Positions 1 through 14,331 of a DNA stretch of 64,000 bases are shown here, piece by piece; position 1 is the stretch's first letter; each line of letters begins with the position of its first letter. The notes below the pieces were generated by a model. It was not told the origin of the DNA and searched no databases. It was given only the letters and a program-made list of their open reading frames with translations. Made by a program: the position numbers and the translations under genes. The DNA comes from Brevipalpus yothersi (Eukaryota > Arthropoda > Arachnida > Trombidiformes > Tenuipalpidae), in contig QZCP01000835.1 of the NCBI GenBank assembly GCA_003956705.1, positions 1 to 64,000 of the forward strand, written 5' to 3'.

Positions 1-96
<96 letters not shown>
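1..96. repeat. (CT)n microsatellite
   Basis: Uninterrupted CT dinucleotide tract running off the left edge of the window, so its true length is unknown. It lies upstream of the first recognisable exon of the SH2 adaptor gene. Confidence 0.98.
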
Positions 97-98
<2 letters not shown>

Positions 99-767
99 AA
101 CATCCGTTACTTTCGGATCAGATGTGCTGACAACAAATGAAATTTAAGCCCATAATTCTTTGAGGATAAAAGTAGAGAGAGAGAATAAGTTTAGAAAAAG
201 ATATTTACAGGGAGAAAATTATCTTTCAGCTCATGATTCTCAGATTTAATGCATATACATAAGATAAGTTATTTGAGATTTTCTAGAAAAAATTCAGCTA
301 AACATATTTGCATATAACAAAATGTTTTTCAACTGAAAAATCATTCAGTATTTTTTAGTTCCGGCGAATAAGCATCAGATTGAAGTTAAATTTCATTCTT
401 CTTATATTCTTACCAAGAAACAGACCAAGAGTGAACAAATGATCTAAATCTAGACAGGACGTCCAGTTGAGAGAAAGAAGAAGGAGATAGAACTTTCCAT
501 CACCATGCATGAGACACCAAAATATCTCACCTTACTTCCTTCATCATTCTGGTCACACATCCACTTTTCACTCTCTCTCTCTTTCTTTCTCTTTCTCTCC
601 CTCTCATGATAATCGGCATCAATTTTTTCAGCCACTCCTGTTGTCTACTTGATATCACTTACACGTGCTGAAAAATTTTTTGTACACACATATATGTACC
701 ACACTCTCTCGAACGTTCATTACTCTTAATTTTTTGCATTCTCTTTCTTTCTTGCTAATCTTAACAG
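97..767. other. Upstream or intronic sequence of the SH2 adaptor gene
   Basis: No coding exon recognised. The stretch ends with a branch-point-like CTAAT and an AG acceptor (cag at 765-767) in front of the acidic exon, so at least the right end is intron. The N-terminal exons of the adaptor must lie left of the window. Confidence 0.5.
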
Positions 768-3301
768 TATATACCGTTAATCGGCCACCTGACGAAGACA
801 CTGAAGACGATGGATATCCCAGTTGGGGTTCAGATTTTGATGAGGATGAAGATTCAGATAGCGTGAGTGACTGTGGTGAAGTGAATGATGGTAAAGAAGA
901 AGATGATGATGATACTGATTTACGAATAGTGGACGTTGACGAAGATGACGATAATGTTCGTAGTGGTAGTTATACGTTTACCGGAGAGCGAGATGAGAAT
1001 GATCCCTCATCATCCTCATCAGCATCATCTATGCGACGTTCATCTCATAGTGATGAAACCGGGCCAATTGGACCAAATTTTGAGAATACTTATGAAGCGA
1101 TCTCCGAAACCCCATCAACATCAAGCTACTGTGGTGGCTCAGAAAATAGTTCCTCCTTATATGAAACACCTTCGGAAGGCCGTTCTTGTCGAAGTGATGA
1201 AGTGGATGATCATCATCACTTAGATGATTTGGATGTGTCTAGCTGTGATGGGGCAATTGGAGGGCGTAAAAGTGACCTCTCAATGAGCTATCCTGAAAGT
1301 GATTATGCAGATGTGATAAAAAGAGAGTCTAGTGAGGAAACATCATCATCTGGAATCGGATCAGAACCTAGTCTCCGGGTGCGAGTCAGATCAATAAAGA
1401 AGCCAGACATTCCACCCAAGCCAAACATGTAAGTAGTTGTATATGCAATCAAATGGAAAAAGTTCAGTCCGTTGAAGTTCAGAAAAAAAGATTCTTTCTC
1501 TCTCTCTCTCAAAACAGGATTCCAGTGGAAATGGAATTCTGATTTGCTATCTTTTTTATTTTTCACTACTCATCTCTTAAAAATTTTTTTCTTCTCTCTT
1601 TCTCTCACTCAAATACACACACTCACACACAGATTATTTCGGCCCAACATCATGCCTCCAGTAATGCAGAAAAAAGTGCGCAAAAAAGTGATCCGACCAC
1701 CGGAACATCCACCGCCACCCCCGTCATCTACCCATAGTCTCTCAAGTCCTGCCAATGTTTCTTCATCTTCCATTTGTTCTACTTCCACCACTTCTTCTTC
1801 CACTCGCTCAACATCGCTGGTCAAATCTTTATCAGCTCAAACACTCGGTGCTGGTGTTGGAGGAGGAGGAGGAGGAGAAGTAGGAGTAGGGGGTGGCAGT
1901 GGAAGCCCACAGGCTAGTTGCACGAAGCATCATCATACAGCACAATCTAGCGCTGAGTTGACTTTAGAAGATTTGGATGAGGTCCTGCAATTAAGTGAAG
2001 TGCCCAATGAATTGAATGTTTCCTCTACATCTCCAACTTCTACAACTACCACTACTACTACTACTTCTTCTTCTTCCTCTACTACTCCTACCAAGAGCAA
2101 CAAATTTTCTCACGAAAAATCAAGATCACAACAAGTGACTAGCAGTAATCACGATCAGACTATAATTCGGCAACAACAGCAGCAACAAAATGTGGACGAA
2201 GCTTATTTGACACCGATATACATTACTCGCAAAGATTCTGCTTCACTGCCCTCCGAGTCATGTCCACCTCGTTCTTCTTCTTCCTCTGTTGCCTCTTCTT
2301 GCTATGTTTCAGTGCCATCAAGTTCCCAGACCAACAGCAGTAACAGTGCTGCAATAACTCGTGTTGTGGACACAAAATCTTCCCCCAAAAGCGGTACCAT
2401 TCAATCGGAAATAATATCACCTCCCATATCACCACCCCCTCAATTTGGTGATGATGAAGAATGTTGCTGTTCTTGTAAGCGGACACGAAAACGTATCGGT
2501 TCCACTCCTAATCTACATCAAGATCGACGTCCTGATTCTGGATGGCCAAACAAATCACTTTACCAATTATCTTCTCCAAACAATAGTTACTCTGCATCCT
2601 CACTATCTTTAATTTCAAGCCATCAGCCGGTGCATGACAGACCTAAATTACCCAAAAATAAGATAACTTCACAAACAACATCCACTGCAATCAGCTTAGC
2701 GTCCAAGTTGACCGAGAAAGCCGCTAAAGCTGGTCTAAGGCTTGCTGTTGGCCATAGATCTATGGGATCAATTCGAACTGAGTCAACAAATGATTCCAAT
2801 AACTATTCCAATAATAATCACCACCACAATCATCATCATCATCAACAGAGTAACAGTAACAAAATTTCCACCTCCTGTGACTCTTATAAGACTTCACACA
2901 AGCGAATTACCAACAATGTGAATAATCTTGCTCAAAGACCTCTTCCGCCTCTTCCTGATTCCATTGAATCTGATTATATGAGTGTTCAGTCTAGCAATTC
3001 ACCAGAAACACTGGAATCATATCCATGGTTCCACAATATTGAACGAGATCAAGCGGCAGTTTTGTTGAAAAAAGTAGGCCTCAATGGAACTTTTATAGTA
3101 CGTCCAAGTCGAAGTGCCGGAATGTTGAATCCATTCACTTTAACCGTATATCATGAAGGAAAAGTTTTCAATTTAAACATCCGAAAATTATCCAATGATT
3201 CTTATGCTCTGGGCAAAGAAAAAGAAAGAGAACAGGTAAGAGAGGAATGTTCTTTGAAATGAAAACTAGTGAATCTAATAAGCTAACAAGTGAAGCCAAC
3301 G

Positions 3302-3389
<88 letters not shown>

Positions 3390-3864
3390 CTGTTAGCTCT
3401 AGCGTGTAATTCGCTTAGTGGAGTGTTCTTTTGAAACTAAAGGAACAGGTGACCTACGAGGCTATAATTATGATTATGAAAAAAATACTCAAAATGTATT
3501 TGACCGAAAGATATCTGTTAAGTTAGCCATTTTTCTAAGATGCAGAGGTCCGATTAGCAAGAAGTAACACACTCAAGAACTTAATCTTTTTCCTCTTATT
3601 CGACTTAGAACTCAGAAGAATCGATTTTTTGTCTGAATTGGACTCTCTCTTCTCGAATAGAGAAAGAAACATGCTAACCAATTGCTCGATTTGTTCCCGT
3701 TTTTATTGTAATTTCTGCTTTTTCTTCTCTTCCAGGTATTCTCTTCTGTGCCTGAGCTTGTTTCTTTCTACCAGAAAGAACAAATCATACTGGCAACAAA
3801 AAGTGATCCTATTAGTTCATTTAAACTCGAATCGACTCTCAATCAGCAAACGTTTGCCGCTTGA
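768..3864 (+). CDS. SLP-76/BLNK-family SH2 adaptor (5' partial)
   Basis: Exons 768-1428, 1633-3235 and 3736-3864 join in frame (phases 2, 2, 0) and end at TGA 3862-3864; about 797 residues lie in the window and the N-terminus is missing. The first exon is very acidic (Asp/Glu runs) and Tyr-rich (YEAI, YETP, YADV), ending in a PPKP motif. The second is Ser/Thr-rich with proline tracts (PPPPPS, PLPPLP), His and Gln runs, YLTP and YMSV tyrosines, and the first half of an SH2 domain (WFH, then FIVRPSR, the FLVR-type phosphotyrosine pocket). The SH2 is completed by the last exon (VFSSVPELVSFYQ). The motif YALGKEK before the final intron resembles the YALG segment of SLP-76, BLNK and CLNK. Known family role: cytosolic scaffold phosphorylated by Syk/Src-type kinases, binding PLC-gamma and Grb2-like partners. 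The precise arthropod function is unknown. Confidence 0.8.
3305..3385. repeat. (CT)n microsatellite in the last intron of the SH2 adaptor
   Basis: Pure CT tract within the intron 3236-3735 that interrupts the SH2 domain. The corresponding intron of the decayed tandem copy also carries a GA/CT tract (7693-7776). Confidence 0.95.
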
Positions 3865-6231
3865 AGAAGGAGAAAATGAGAAAATATCCAACATTCAGCC
3901 TAACCAACTAGATTTTTGTGTGTGTAACTCAGCTAGTCAATCCCAATTCATTTCAAATGACTAGAGGCCTTCTATCTCAATCTCGATCTCTCTCTCTCTT
4001 TTCTCTAACACTTATTTGGTTGACCCTTTCGGCACTGGTTTGTGTCCGCTTACGATGACATGGATAGCCTTCTACTTGAGGCAATCAAGCCGCACCAGGC
4101 TCAGAAACGGTATCAATCATGAAGTTCATATGATAGTTTCTACCCAAGATACACAAGAGGCAAAAAGGAAGTGAAGATCTGAGAGAGATTGAGAAGAGAG
4201 CTATCAAAAGTGATATATATGTGACTTGAAAGCTCAAGTAACAAACATCATCTTCTAAAGTTCTAACAAGATGAAGATGAAGAAGAAGAAGATGAAGCTC
4301 TTAAATCAAATTCTATTTACCTCGAACTGGTGAAGGCTGCAAAAAACAATCAATCAATTGGTCTCTACTAGTCAATCAAATGATATGGACTGGAGCTTCA
4401 ATATGACTTTTTGTCCCTTTTTGGTATAAAAGATAAACTTTTCCCATGTAAATGTGTACATTTTTAACCATTCATTAAAACAATGATAAATGTTCCTCTC
4501 ACTTGCTCTCTCATATTATGGTCAACATTTGACTCTTGAATGAACTGAGAAAACTTCTGGAAGGGATATTTTCCATGAAAGTATTTCAAGCGGAATTTTA
4601 TCGGAAAGTTTGATGAAACTTATAAATACTCACGAAACTGGTTGGACACAAAAGTTAAGAAATCAAATTGATTTCTCCTACCTTTTGAGCTGATTTTACT
4701 TACTTTTTGCATATTTGCTAGGAGTTTTTATTGAAGTTTTGCGGGCTCTCTTGGGACCTAAATTTATTGATAGCATCCGGATATTCCACACATCTTTGAG
4801 AAGTTACATGAGCATGTCTCAATTGGCATCTGTTCTCTTTCTCTGTGTAAAAATGAGTTGTCTAAATGATTAATTACAAATCTTCATTAGGGAAAGAAAC
4901 TGTCTATCGAAGCAGTTTCCAGAATGACAATTGAAATATATTCTTCGGCAGGAAAAATTCTGCTGCCTCAAAATCATAAATGATTGGGCAGATTTACGAT
5001 CAGACAAAACTATCAGTATGGACATAATTTATGATCATAATAAAGATCGTTCTTGAGTTCATCGGCTCTATAATATAACTTCACCTTACTTACTTTGTAT
5101 CATTTCCTTTATTCGGAAAAAATACGTAGGAGTTTGAGGGAAAAGTAAGTGAGTGAAACTTTTTCGTTCAAGGTTGATAGTTTAACGCACACATCTTACA
5201 TTTACATGTAAGATGCTCAGTTGTGATAGGAAAATGACAAATCAGAAGCAATACAAATGGAAAAGATGTTCGATCATTAATTTATACGCCTACATTGTTG
5301 GTGCAACTTGATCCGCTTTGGGTCAATTTATCAAAGCATGAGCATCACAAAAATTTTAAGAAATTTTAAGGAATATCATGAGAAAAATCAACACCATTCC
5401 TATCTTAGTAGTTGATTCAAAATAATTAACATGATCATCATCATTTAACACTTACTCGATGAGAACATTCCAAGTGAAAAGATCGTCTATGAGATATTGA
5501 TCATGGGAAGCTGAGCTTTTTATCCTCCCTCCTTTTATTTCTCTTTTGTGATGAGGAAGTTTTATCAACTTCCTAAATGTATAAGCTCCCACACATAAGA
5601 AAATCTCTCTGAGAAAATTTGAATCATATCAAATGTGTATCGGGTGTGTAACAGTTTTCTACTACTATTGTCCTGAACAATTTCGTGATCCTCAATTGCC
5701 CACCGGACTTTAGAACTATTACAACATCAGCTTGTGACCTGATGTGTGGCCTCAACTCGGATCCAAGCGTGAGTTGTTGTGATCAAGAATCGACCTCCGC
5801 TGAGATTGGAAGAAAAAAAAGTGGCCAAGAAGGGTGGAAGTCAGTTAAGCCAACATTCCGTAAGAGTTGATTGATTTTTCATCATCTCAAATTTTCTGCC
5901 ATTCTAGACGTAAAGTGAATCAGGTATTGCATTGGATGAGATGCATCCTACATCGTAAAGATAACCTTGACCGGCTAGAAAAGTCTAAAATATTTGGTGA
6001 GTAAAATAAGTCGAAGATTCAAATCATGAAATTTTCGCACCATAAACCAGAGAGATCTTGTAATGATTGGTGAAAATTCAACACTGTTTTCTTGGGATCA
6101 TGTAGAGAGATTGAAAATATTGATTTTTTTTCAGTCTGAACTATATTACACCTGAATTTTTGGCACCTCTCATTCTTTTCCTCATCATACATATTTTTTG
6201 ATTTTACGTTATAAAACTTCAAGATTTTCAG
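3865..6231. other. Spacer between adaptor gene and its tandem copy
   Basis: AT-rich, about 2.4 kb, 3' UTR of the adaptor plus intergenic DNA. A 61-codon open frame at 5685-5870 shows no recognisable domain. No RNA gene or mobile element seen. Confidence 0.5.
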
Positions 6232-8330
<2,099 letters not shown>

Positions 8331-9689
8331 ATCGTAGCGGAGATTGAACTTTCATGATAACGATTTTCATTCCCATTCATTCACTCAATGGAAATCCAAG
8401 GACACCAGGAATCACAATCAAATCTTTGATTAAACTGGTTGAAATAAAATTTTAACTATTTTTCTTCTTCAAACTGATCCGTCTATAGAAACACAAATTC
8501 ATTCTTAATTACATGAGTAACGAAAACAAAAGAATACAAAAGAGTACAAGAACGAATTTTACTCTCAACAAATGTCTTTGGCTTACAGTTTAATCGATTT
8601 CCCATTATGTTCTATCCCTTTTCTCCTCAATTTGATCACTTTGCCGAATAATTAGTGATAATAGGTGAGTGACAATGATAAAAATAAAAGCTGATGAAGC
8701 ATTTGAGTAGTTACTCATCATTTGATATTCTCACCACTATCATCCATTAATACCAATCGAATAGTGATCAGTATCAAATAGCGTAGGAAATATTATTAAG
8801 CTATATTGGATAAAGTGATCTTATTTCTATTAAGAGAGACAGAAAACCTTTAATCAAGTAGTTTACCCAGTTTTATTGTAAGCGTAAGAATGGAATCTCG
8901 ATTATTTCTCCTCTCTAGGCTCTAGTTTATCAATGATAATGGAAAAAAATGCTTTCTTGGAAATTATTGAGTAAACAACACTTCCGTTATCTTGAAAATT
9001 TACACACACCACAGAATCTTGTTCGTATCCATTCATTGATGAAAGGATAGAAATCGGCCAATCAGGCCGATGGCAATTTACATGCTGTTCCTCTACAAAC
9101 AATGATTTCATTCATAATAATAATGATGATAAAAAAATTTCATTGACGATCACAAGCGTTGCCGCCATTTATGGTGCTGATTGTGAATCTATTGAGAAAT
9201 ACTGTAATATGGTCGATGATGGCAATGTCATGGAATTAAGAGCACAGTCATTAATTCATTAAACAACTTTGGTCACATTAATTACTACCTGCAATCGAGA
9301 GACTGGCAGAGAGAGAGAGAGAGAATGAAAAAGATGAATAGGAAGAAAAATGCTGGAGGAGAAAGAGAAAGAGAGAGAGAAGAAGAAAGGGGTCTTGCTA
9401 GGCCAGTCTAATTAATTACTGTATTTCGTTACATTGTCACCCAAGTGAAGGCGTCAAACCATCAGAATCACTTTGATAGTTTATCTAGTTATGACTTTGA
9501 TCATTTCTTGAAAAGTTTGTTACCTGAGTGTCGATGCTTGTCTAGTCTCATTTTGGTCTTGAAAATTGACCTAGTGATCGAGTTTTAATCATCAAGGGCA
9601 TTTATTATTATCAGAGATTTTATTGTTTGTGATTTTTTTTTCCATTTATCATTACTGAGATTGAATCATTTTAGTATCTATCAATAATA
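8331..9689. other. Intergenic, upstream of the DUF389 gene
   Basis: AT-rich with a short GAGAGA-rich patch near 9310-9390. No exon, RNA gene or mobile element recognised; it presumably holds the promoter of the gene starting at 9690. Confidence 0.5.
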
Positions 9690-12600
9690 ATGGCCACCGA
9701 TGCTGTGTGGATCATCGTAACTGTACCGAAGAAAGAATATGAAACTACAATTTCAGATAGGAATCGGCTCAAAAAACCTATATATGGTGAGAAATGTTCT
9801 CTTCCCAATATCATTTTTAACTTATCAAAACTTTCATTATGATCAGGAATTTACAATATAGGAGGACAAAATACTGACTCCATGGAAAAGGTAAGATAAT
9901 TTTGAAACTTATCATTGAGCAAAGGGAAACTGATCTTTTCTGTTGATAAAATTTCCGATCTGTAGATACTTGAAGATACTCTCGTTGAATTTGATATAAC
10001 CAATATAACATGGATATCAGACAAACGTGATGAACATTGGCATGTATATTTTGCCGTCGAATTGTATGACAATGATGCTGTTCTAAGTCGCCTAAAGGAG
10101 AGAGGTATCGGCACTAAGCGTGAAACTTCCATAGGCTATATACCTTTTGGACTATTCTTCACGAATTCTGCTGAGCTTGAGCTTGATGAGGAGACTCGTA
10201 GTAGGTAAGAGAGAATTTCAATAAGAAGAATCTGATTTCGAAATGAAGCAGCTCTGTTCTTACCACTCTGTTCCCACTCGAAGGATGATCTTTGGAAATT
10301 CTGAAGGAAATTTCAAAAAAGTTCAACAAGAATTCCTTGAATCTGTCACATCACGGCTAACCGTCGCTCAAGTGGTTGAAGGTGTCCGAAATAGTTCCAC
10401 AATTACTTTCGATTTTTTGGCATACACATTTTTCGCAGGTGTAATTGCGGCCGCTGCATTGCTCAACAATAGTCCGGTTGACATTGCCGCTGCCATGATG
10501 ATTGAGCCTGTGATGGGAACTGTGATGGCAGTTTGCTTTGGAATGATTATACACGATCGAAGTCTAATCAAACTCGGTTGGATTAGCATGGGCATCGTGC
10601 TATTGATATGTATTGTAATCGGCTTCGTGTACGGATTGGTTTTCATGATATGGTCAGTGGAATGGCATCCAGAACCGGATGGCATTTGGCCTACCGGTGA
10701 GATGGAAGTTCGAGGTACCTACAAAGGACTGATCTATGGACTCCTCCAGGCCATGGGTGCCGGTGGTGCTGTAGCCATATCACTACTAAACGATGCCCAA
10801 GGACCATTGGTTGGTGTGGCGGTTGCTTCCACATTTTTACCACCCCATGTCAACACTGGCTTATTGTGGGCATATGCATGCCACTTGGAATGGCGTGGAT
10901 TGAACGAAGAGTATGTTTTGCACAATGTTTCCGGAATTATTACCAGAATGAAGCCATCGTGGATACCTCAGAGAGGCTATACTCCACATTATTATGATGA
11001 TATGCGCTATGAATCTTTGGCTTTGGGAGGTTTTTCATTGTGTTTGACCTACTTGAATGTCATTGGAATGATATTTGTCTGCTATATCATGCTATGGGTA
11101 AGTCTTTAGTCCATCCAAATGGATGTCATACATTCATTTTAGGTGACATAGGTGCTGAAAGCTTGATGAGAAGTCTCATTGAGATCTTTCTATCAGATGA
11201 ATGAATTAAGAGATAATTCGCACAGATTGGTTCAAATGTTTGTATGAAACATAATCATATTAGACCAAAGACCAGTAGGACTGATGATTAAAAATTATCA
11301 CTCTGTTCTATTTTGCACCCTACAAGCATCAGTATTTCCCTTGGTATTGGTATCCCCTCGATGGGAGACACTTTCATAACATTTTGAAACTTTTTTACTT
11401 TATTACAGATGAAACAAATAGCTCCTTTGAGTAAGATAGAACCGAAGAATAGATTCTTCAAGAAGGACATCAAAGAAGCTCGATACTATAATCGAAAGAG
11501 AGGAACTCTGGCTGCCGATGAAAATCTGGGACAACAGATTCTCCGAGAATGGGCTGTGAGTATTGGATTGATTGACACAAAAATTGATGATCATTAATTA
11601 CATGAGAAAAAATTTGCCTTCCCTTTACCTAAATGTTTAGGAGAAAGCTGGCTTGGACCCGGCACAATTGTTGAGTCAGAGACCGGAAGCCCGAATAACA
11701 CAATTTCAAACACTTAAGGATCTTATCACGGACGTTGAAAATGATGCTGTCTATCGAAATGTAACCCAAGCAGCCATGAGCAAGCCTGAGGTAAGGAAGA
11801 AAGAAAGAGAGAGAGAGAAGATAATTTTTTTTCATCATTCTTACACCCTAATGATGCGTGGTTTGGATGAGGAAAGAAAAAATTTGGGCAAATTTTTGAT
11901 GATATAAGCCTGATATATAATTGACAAGTGTGAACACATTCAAGCAGTGAGAGCATCAATTATCATCTTTTTTTGCAATATCATCAAAAAATGATGATTA
12001 TCAAACTATCCTAGTCATTGGGCGCTCAACAGTGTCATCATGGAGTGAAAAATACCAAGATTCAATGACATACCACTTGTGTGACTTATTCCGAGAGAGA
12101 GAATAATCGCTGATCAAACTTTGTCATCTATCTATCATTTTCAACACACACTCATACATGTGGCTTTATTCATCAGCTGAATCACTCGAAAGAGAGAGTG
12201 AATACACATTCCAATTGTCATTCGAATTGAGAATTCTTTATCACGAAATTCTCATGAATTTTATCCTTTCCCCGTTTATCATGTAGCCTTCCAACAATCT
12301 TCTCAGACGTTTGACCCAATCCAATATCTATGGACGCCGAAAATCGAGTACTGCTCAGGGTGTATCTAATCTGGCTTTTGTAATGGGAACTCACGAAGGA
12401 GGAAATCGATACAATGTTACTCCACAAGGAAAGGATGGACATCGGGTAAATGAAACTACATATTTAAATTTATACTTATCATTCTCTCAATTGTCACATC
12501 AATTATAATTGAGCTACCAAACAGCCCTGGAACTCTTAATACTGAATGCATACAGCGATTTCAGAGTTACAAGTTCAGGGCTACGAATTTATTAGTACGT

Positions 12601-13007
12601 TTGTGGGTCAATCTTGGAATATTTAAATATGCGAAAATTTGTACTAACCTTGTAATGCTTTGTTTTTGTTTTCACTTTCTTAATTCTTCTCCTCTTTTTC
12701 CCAGGCTCCAAGTATAAACATTCAAGAAGCTGACGATGATGATAACAATTACAATCGAACTGTCAACAGTGAAAGTTCCATTTCGAGAGGAATGCGCTTA
12801 GAAGAATTGGAGCCTCGAGGAAGACGAAAAAGTAGTGTATTGTTGCGTCGACAACTACAAGAATCAGATCATTCTCCGTTCAGTGTATGGCCAGCAAATA
12901 CATCTCGTTCACCCAATAATTCCATAGGTCGATTCCAGGTCAATGAGGTGAGAAGGCGAATGAGCAGTCTGGTATCTCGAACAGATCCTCAAGATAATCA
13001 AAAATAA
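9690..13007 (+). CDS. DUF389-family multi-pass membrane protein
   Basis: Eight exons with matching phases: 9690-9786, 9847-9890, 9966-10204, 10284-11097, 11409-11555, 11641-11790, 12287-12445 and 12705-13007, giving 650 residues. The start is the first ATG ahead of an uninterrupted chain of good splice sites. Residues 1 to about 125 form a soluble N-terminal domain. Residues about 140-395 carry the DUF389 core: FLAYTFFAGVIAAAALL, an AAMMIEPVMG segment, several hydrophobic helices, GLLQAMGAGGAVAISLL, and a VASTFLPPHVNTGLLWAYA segment ending in IGMIFVCYIMLW. The remaining 250 or so residues are charged and Ser/Arg-rich, probably cytosolic (GRRKSS occurs twice). DUF389 proteins are widespread in prokaryotes and patchy in animals; the biochemical role is not established. 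An AATAAA lies about 207 bp after the stop. Confidence 0.85.
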
Positions 13008-13213
13008 AATGAAAGAGACGAGATTATCTTTCGTTTATGTCCCAAAGTGGATATTTTCTCCCTCCTCTTCCACCAGCATCACTTCTCTTCAGATGAAAGA
13101 AGATGAAATATTATTGGCATCTCTTTTTTTGTTTCGATTTGCTCATAGATTATCGATCTATATAAAGTGAGTGATCAAAGAGCAAGTATTGTGTTTAAAG
13201 TCAATTTTGAGTC

Positions 13214-13219
13214 AATAAA
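13214..13219 (+). terminator. Poly(A) signal of the DUF389 gene
   Basis: Canonical AATAAA about 207 bp downstream of the TAA stop at 13005-13007, in otherwise AT-rich 3' UTR-like sequence. Confidence 0.55.
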
Positions 13220-13346
13220 CTGATTCATGATGCTTTTAATGCTGTGAACCGTGTAATGTTCAGCCAGTAATAGTAGTAGCTTCAGTTCCATGAGAGACCA
13301 CTTAATCGATGATCTTCATGAGTCTGGAACATAACTCAATCAGTTT

Positions 13347-13352
<6 letters not shown>

Positions 13353-13399
<47 letters not shown>
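13353..13399. repeat. (CT)n microsatellite
   Basis: Pure CT tract downstream of the DUF389 gene. Confidence 0.95.
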
Positions 13400-13404
<5 letters not shown>

Positions 13405-13799
13405 ACTTTCTATCAAATTTTGATGACCTTTCAGTCGGATGAAAAAAAGATCATTTGCTCGTTGAACAGCAGCAACAAATTTTGTGATGCTTGACCTGAA
13501 CCTTAATGTACTCTGTAGAAAATAGCTCTCTTCTTCTTTTTCTCTCTCTTCACATCGAAAGTCATTGTCCACCTCTGGATAGATTAGGACACTAAATAAC
13601 GGTTCTATCACAACTATCATCGGTTCTACACGATACGGTAGTTTGCATTTTGGGATTCCCTTTAAATATGTAGATCAGCATAACATAAATAACACTATTT
13701 GTTTTGCTTTCACCTGGCCACGGATGATGATGTTGATGATGATGGTTATGGGAAAAAAGGCGGTCAAGGAGCAAAAAGAAGGCGAAAGCGATTCATATA

Positions 13800-13802
<3 letters not shown>

Positions 13803-13842
<40 letters not shown>
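13803..13842. repeat. (GA)n microsatellite
   Basis: Pure GA tract, opposite in strand sense to the neighbouring CT tract at 13353. Confidence 0.95.
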
Positions 13843-13846
<4 letters not shown>

Positions 13847-14008
13847 TGTATCACTTTGAATGCAGATTTTACATGGTAATCTGCATACATTACATTACAG
13901 CTTTATGTATGTAATTACAAGTTGACTGACTTTCCCACTCAAGAAAGAGAGAGAAAACAAAAATTTGGTGGCTAAGTGAAGATGAACTGAGGAAATCTTT
14001 CCTCTTCA

Positions 14009-14012
<4 letters not shown>

Positions 14013-14047
<35 letters not shown>

Positions 14048-14256
14048 NNNNNNNNNNNNNNNNNNNNNNNNNNNNNNNNNNNNNNNNNNNNNNNNNNNNN
14101 NNNNNNNNNNNNNNNNNNNNNNNNNNNNNNNNNNNNNNNNNNNNNNNNNNNNNNNNNNNNNNNNNNNNNNNNNNNNNNNNNNNNNNNNNNNNNNNNNNNN
14201 NNNNNNNNNNNNNNNNNNNNNNNNNNNNNNNNNNNNNNNNNNNNNNNNNNNNNNNN

Positions 14257-14325
<69 letters not shown>
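14013..14325. repeat. (CT)n microsatellite containing an assembly gap
   Basis: CT repeat at 14013-14047 and 14257-14325 flanks 209 Ns (14048-14256). The gap is most likely unresolved repeat, so its real length is uncertain. Confidence 0.95.

Positions 14326-14331
<6 letters not shown>

Noticed and set aside
5685..5870. 61-codon open frame ahead of the decayed adaptor copy, considered as its N-terminal exon
   Set aside because: No SAM-like or other adaptor N-terminal features, and the parental counterpart lies outside the window, so it cannot be compared.
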